7,751 bases of DNA, from positions 1 through 7,751 of the forward strand of contig JBELHO010000088.1 in assembly GCA_042091375.1 (NCBI GenBank), in the 5' to 3' direction. Shown here one piece after another: positions 5,442 to 7,751 of this stretch. The number at the start of each line of letters is the position of its first letter. Positions within the stretch are counted from its first letter, which is position 1. This DNA comes from JBELHO01 sp042091375. Lineage in GTDB: Bacteria; Pseudomonadota; Gammaproteobacteria; Enterobacterales; Alteromonadaceae. The notes beneath the pieces are model-generated. The model saw only the letters and a list, made by a program, of their open reading frames with translations, made no database searches and was not told the DNA's origin. Position numbers and translations under genes: made by a program.

Positions 5442-5492
5442 TAATGACCATTACCATATCTTTGTGTAGGGTCAATTTTGCAATCGTTGCAA
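5442..5492. repeat. palindromic elements upstream of the dehydrogenase gene
   Basis: Two further dyads fill the rest of the gap. The first is TAATG-AC-CATTA (5442-5453). The second is TTGCAA-TCG-TTGCAA (5478-5492), five bases past the chemoreceptor stop; each of its halves is itself a palindrome. They could be operator sites for the dehydrogenase, or the second could be part of the chemoreceptor mRNA end. I cannot match either to a named regulator. Confidence 0.3.
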
Positions 5493-5497
5493 GGTTC

Positions 5498-7438
5498 TTA
5501 AACAACCATATTAAGTGTTTGATTTATGTCTTGCATTTGATTATTGACGTCTTGTGAAATATTTTCCGCTAACTCACGAGATTGACTGACTTCACTGTTA
5601 ACACTTTGCATGGCGTCAGCAAATTCGGCAAAGTGATTGCGTTGTTGATTGATTTGACCAAGGGTATCTTCGGCAACATTGGCCGATGTAATGGCTTTAT
5701 CAACAACATTTTTAGCATTGTCTTTTAACACTTCGGCAATCGATTTTTGCTGCGCTGAAGCATTTTCAATGCCAAAGATATTGTTGGTGAGGGCTTCACT
5801 GGCCTGATTAAGCTGCTCTAAGCGTTTACTCACTTGGCCGAGTGAATCTTGGGTTTTTCCTGCCAATTGTCTTACTTCATCAGCGACCACACTAAAACCG
5901 CGACCATGACTTCCAGCTCTTGCCGCTTCTATGGCAGCATTAAGTGCCAATAAATTAGTTTGATCTGCTATTGCGCTCATCACATCGACAATAGAGCCCA
6001 CACTTTTAACCGATTGGGTAAGGGATATTATGGCTTGTTTACCTTCATTAGCCGCTTCATTAGTTAACTCACTAGCAGTCAAAACTTCATTGACCTTTTC
6101 TTGGCTTAGGTTCATGGCTTGTTGGGTCGATTTGGCGTTATCAACAACTTGTTGTGACAAGGTGTTCACATTGTCAGTGACATTGGTGAGAGCCTTCATT
6201 ATGTCATCGGCCACTTTGAGGTGCTGATGGGTGGAGCTCGATGAATTCAGTATGTTTTTAACTTGTTGCTCCATAGTTTGCATAGCGTTTGACACTAAGT
6301 TAAGTTGTGTAGCCTTGTCTTCATTTTGTTGTGCAATGTTATTCACCAGTTGGTTAAAACTCGATGAAATTTCACCCAATTCAGTGTGCTCAGCAATGCC
6401 GCGGATATTTTCGACTTTACCTTCTTGTACCAGCTGTACAAAGCTGTCTCTGAGCTTGCGCAATGGTTTTAAGATCACCGAGCGCATTAGCCAATAATTA
6501 GTTGACAAGAACACAATCAAAAATAACAATAGTCCTACCACTACCCAGATAATTTTCTGGCTGAGCTCTTCCTGTTGCTGTTTAATGGCTTGCTCACCAG
6601 ATAAAATGATCTGCTCTAAATCGCCAACTTGCTCAGACAACATAGTTAAGCCTTGCTCATTTTGACTAAACAAATTGATGGTTCGAGTCAATTCAGCTTG
6701 ATAACGATTGCTCAATGAATTGAGTTCACTGAGGGCTTCTTCACTGAGATCTTCAGGATCTTCTTCTTCACCAAAAAAATCATCTTCATCAATTTCCGAT
6801 TGCTCGAAAATTTCTAGCAAAGGCATGTTGAGTAAAACATCTGTGTTAGCTTTAATAGCAACAATTGCAGTGTCGATGGTTTTATTAGCTGAAGATCGAC
6901 CAGAAAAAAATTTTTCGCGAGCGTGCACAATGTCATTTAACGAGGAGGCGATCAGGTTGGTTTGTAGCAGATAATTGCTGCGTTGAGATAGAGATAAGGC
7001 TGAGCTTTGCTGTGCATATTGTGCTAGAGATTGAGTGACTGCATTCATACTCTGCTCAGCGTTGGTCAGTAGTGCCATAGGATCACCACTTAGCTTTCCC
7101 ATAGCGCGATATTTAGTATCTATTTCCTCTAATAACGTATTGGACGCCGTGGCTATTTGTTGGCTTAAACTGGTCGATTCAATTTGTTTAGTATTGTCGG
7201 CCATTTCAGTCAGCTGTTGTTGTGCGATGTTCAATAAACTTGCATCGCCTGTGGTTAAATACGAAGCTATGGTGCGATAAAATTTAACTGTAGTGAGTGA
7301 TTTTAAAGTCTGGTAATTGTTGTACTGCTCACGGCTTTGAATAATTGACGAACCCACTTGGTACATAGCAATTAAAAAGATCACCGCGAACAATGTGATA
7401 GCAACAACAGATATTCGGGAAAAACTAGAAACGCGCAC
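5498..7438 (-). CDS. methyl-accepting chemotaxis protein
   Basis: This inner-membrane chemoreceptor would signal ligand binding to the CheA/CheW array and so to the flagellar motor. From the chosen start it is 646 residues. A first membrane segment is at about 10-28, a large periplasmic helical domain at 29-295 and a second membrane segment at about 296-317. A HAMP linker follows to about 370, and a long coiled-coil signalling domain runs to the end. The very conserved hairpin tip is at 490-526 (ADQTNLLALNAAIEAARAG core, then GFSVVADEVRQLA). There is no NWETF-type C-terminal tether. The sensor domain matches no ligand-binding family I recognise, and it contains a strongly acidic stretch at 212-234. 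I chose GTG at 7436-7438: AAGGAA (7445-7450) is six bases before it, while the in-frame TTG at 7442-7444 touches the ribosome binding site and is too close. The next Met is inside the first membrane helix. The gene is divergent from the symporter gene. The ligand is unknown. Confidence 0.93.
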   Translation of the reverse strand: MRVSSFSRISVVAITLFAVIFLIAMYQVGSSIIQSREQYNNYQTLKSLTTVKFYRTIASYLTTGDASLLNIAQQQLTEMADNTKQIESTSLSQQIATASNTLLEEIDTKYRAMGKLSGDPMALLTNAEQSMNAVTQSLAQYAQQSSALSLSQRSNYLLQTNLIASSLNDIVHAREKFFSGRSSANKTIDTAIVAIKANTDVLLNMPLLEIFEQSEIDEDDFFGEEEDPEDLSEEALSELNSLSNRYQAELTRTINLFSQNEQGLTMLSEQVGDLEQIILSGEQAIKQQQEELSQKIIWVVVGLLLFLIVFLSTNYWLMRSVILKPLRKLRDSFVQLVQEGKVENIRGIAEHTELGEISSSFNQLVNNIAQQNEDKATQLNLVSNAMQTMEQQVKNILNSSSSTHQHLKVADDIMKALTNVTDNVNTLSQQVVDNAKSTQQAMNLSQEKVNEVLTASELTNEAANEGKQAIISLTQSVKSVGSIVDVMSAIADQTNLLALNAAIEAARAGSHGRGFSVVADEVRQLAGKTQDSLGQVSKRLEQLNQASEALTNNIFGIENASAQQKSIAEVLKDNAKNVVDKAITSANVAEDTLGQINQQRNHFAEFADAMQSVNSEVSQSRELAENISQDVNNQMQDINQTLNMVV

Positions 7439-7583
7439 AGTCAATTCCTTAGTTTGTGTTTAAAATTGTACGATAGTACAGCTTGATTTGAAGCGATAAT
7501 ATAAAACAAATATTACAGAGTTATGATAGTGGTGATATCCCATTTTTTGGCATTACTCATTAAAAAATCAAAAAGGTTTACTC
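7439..7583. promoter_or_regulatory. divergent promoter region of the chemoreceptor and symporter genes
   Basis: These 145 AT-rich bases separate two divergently read genes, so both should be transcribed from here. Several -10-like hexamers exist (GATAAT 7495-7500, TATGAT 7522-7527 on plus, TATATT 7498-7503 on minus), but none has a convincing -35 at 16-18 bases. I therefore do not name a promoter. A small dyad TGTAC-GATA-GTACA (7467-7480) lies in the chemoreceptor leader. ATTTTTT / AAAAAAT arms (7542-7548 and 7562-7568) lie just before the symporter ribosome binding site. No sigma-28-type flagellar promoter was recognised for the chemoreceptor. Confidence 0.45.
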
Positions 7584-7751
7584 ATGATTGAAAGCATAAT
7601 TAACACCATCAACAACTTTTTGTGGGGTCAAGGGCAAATACTGATCTATTTGTTGTTGTTTGCTGGCTGTTGGTTTTCAGTCAAGCTTAGGTGTATCCAA
7701 TGGCGGCATTTTAGGTATATGTTTAGTGTGATGAAAGGCAGTTCGAAAGCA
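7584..7751 (+). CDS. sodium:alanine/glycine symporter, AGCS family, N-terminus (3' partial)
   Basis: ATG at 7584 opens a frame that runs to the right edge of the window, 56 residues, with AAGG (7573-7576) seven bases upstream. The start of the protein is a short amphipathic segment followed by NNFLWGQGQ, a hydrophobic helix at about 18-33, then VKLRCIQWRHFRYMF. This order of a loop with Asn-Phe-Leu-Trp-Gly, one membrane helix and an Arg/Gln/Phe-rich cytoplasmic segment is typical of the N-terminus of AGCS (AlsT-like) sodium:alanine or glycine symporters. These proteins take up small neutral amino acids across the inner membrane. Only about a tenth of the expected protein is visible, so substrate and integrity cannot be judged. 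It is read away from the chemoreceptor. Confidence 0.8.
   Translation, partial: MIESIINTINNFLWGQGQILIYLLLFAGCWFSVKLRCIQWRHFRYMFSVMKGSSKA

Noticed and set aside
6708..6974. Serine-rich open frame on the plus strand within the chemoreceptor gene.
   Set aside because: It is the opposite-strand shadow of the chemoreceptor sensor domain, and its Ser runs mirror the acidic and Gln codons of the real gene.

Overview
The window looks like ordinary chromosome from a moderately AT-rich marine gammaproteobacterium, most plausibly an Alteromonadales-type organism. That placement rests on the protein families and their residue patterns (an E. coli-numbered FtnA ferritin, a lipoprotein prolyl oligopeptidase, a GudB/RocG-like glutamate dehydrogenase, a long chemoreceptor and an AGCS symporter). 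It is an inference, not a database result. No insertion sequence, integrase, phage gene, CRISPR array, rRNA or tRNA was recognised.

Layout, left to right. Positions 1-357 (+) hold the 3' end of a gene for a probably secreted protein that ends in an EF-hand-like calcium loop. A gene-free stretch (358-600) follows, with a 12-bp hairpin. FtnA ferritin lies at 601-1128 (-), preceded on its own strand by a candidate promoter, two helically phased A-tracts and a good Fur box (1230-1244). A short cysteine-containing small protein of 56 aa (1464-1634, -) has a good ribosome binding site and a consensus -10. It is too short for a usual ORF cutoff and is easily missed. Then come a lipoprotein S9A prolyl oligopeptidase (1823-3973, -), a glutamate-type amino-acid dehydrogenase (4049-5350, -) and a two-transmembrane methyl-accepting chemotaxis protein (5498-7438, -). 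The N-terminus of a sodium:alanine/glycine symporter starts at 7584 (+) and runs off the right edge, divergent from the chemoreceptor.

The genes do not form one obvious operon: gaps of 75-335 bp with their own candidate signals separate them. Two loose themes can be read. On the left is iron storage under likely Fur control. On the right is peptide and amino-acid use: envelope cleavage of proline peptides, oxidative deamination of glutamate, sodium-driven amino-acid uptake, and a receptor of unknown ligand. This grouping is inference from neighbourhood only.

I found no convincing new multi-gene system. The best leads are the small Cys protein, the position of the Fur box (upstream of the ferritin promoter, and overlapping a possible rightward promoter into a gene-free stretch), the acidic segment in the chemoreceptor sensor domain, and dyads that include the ribosome binding sites of two genes.
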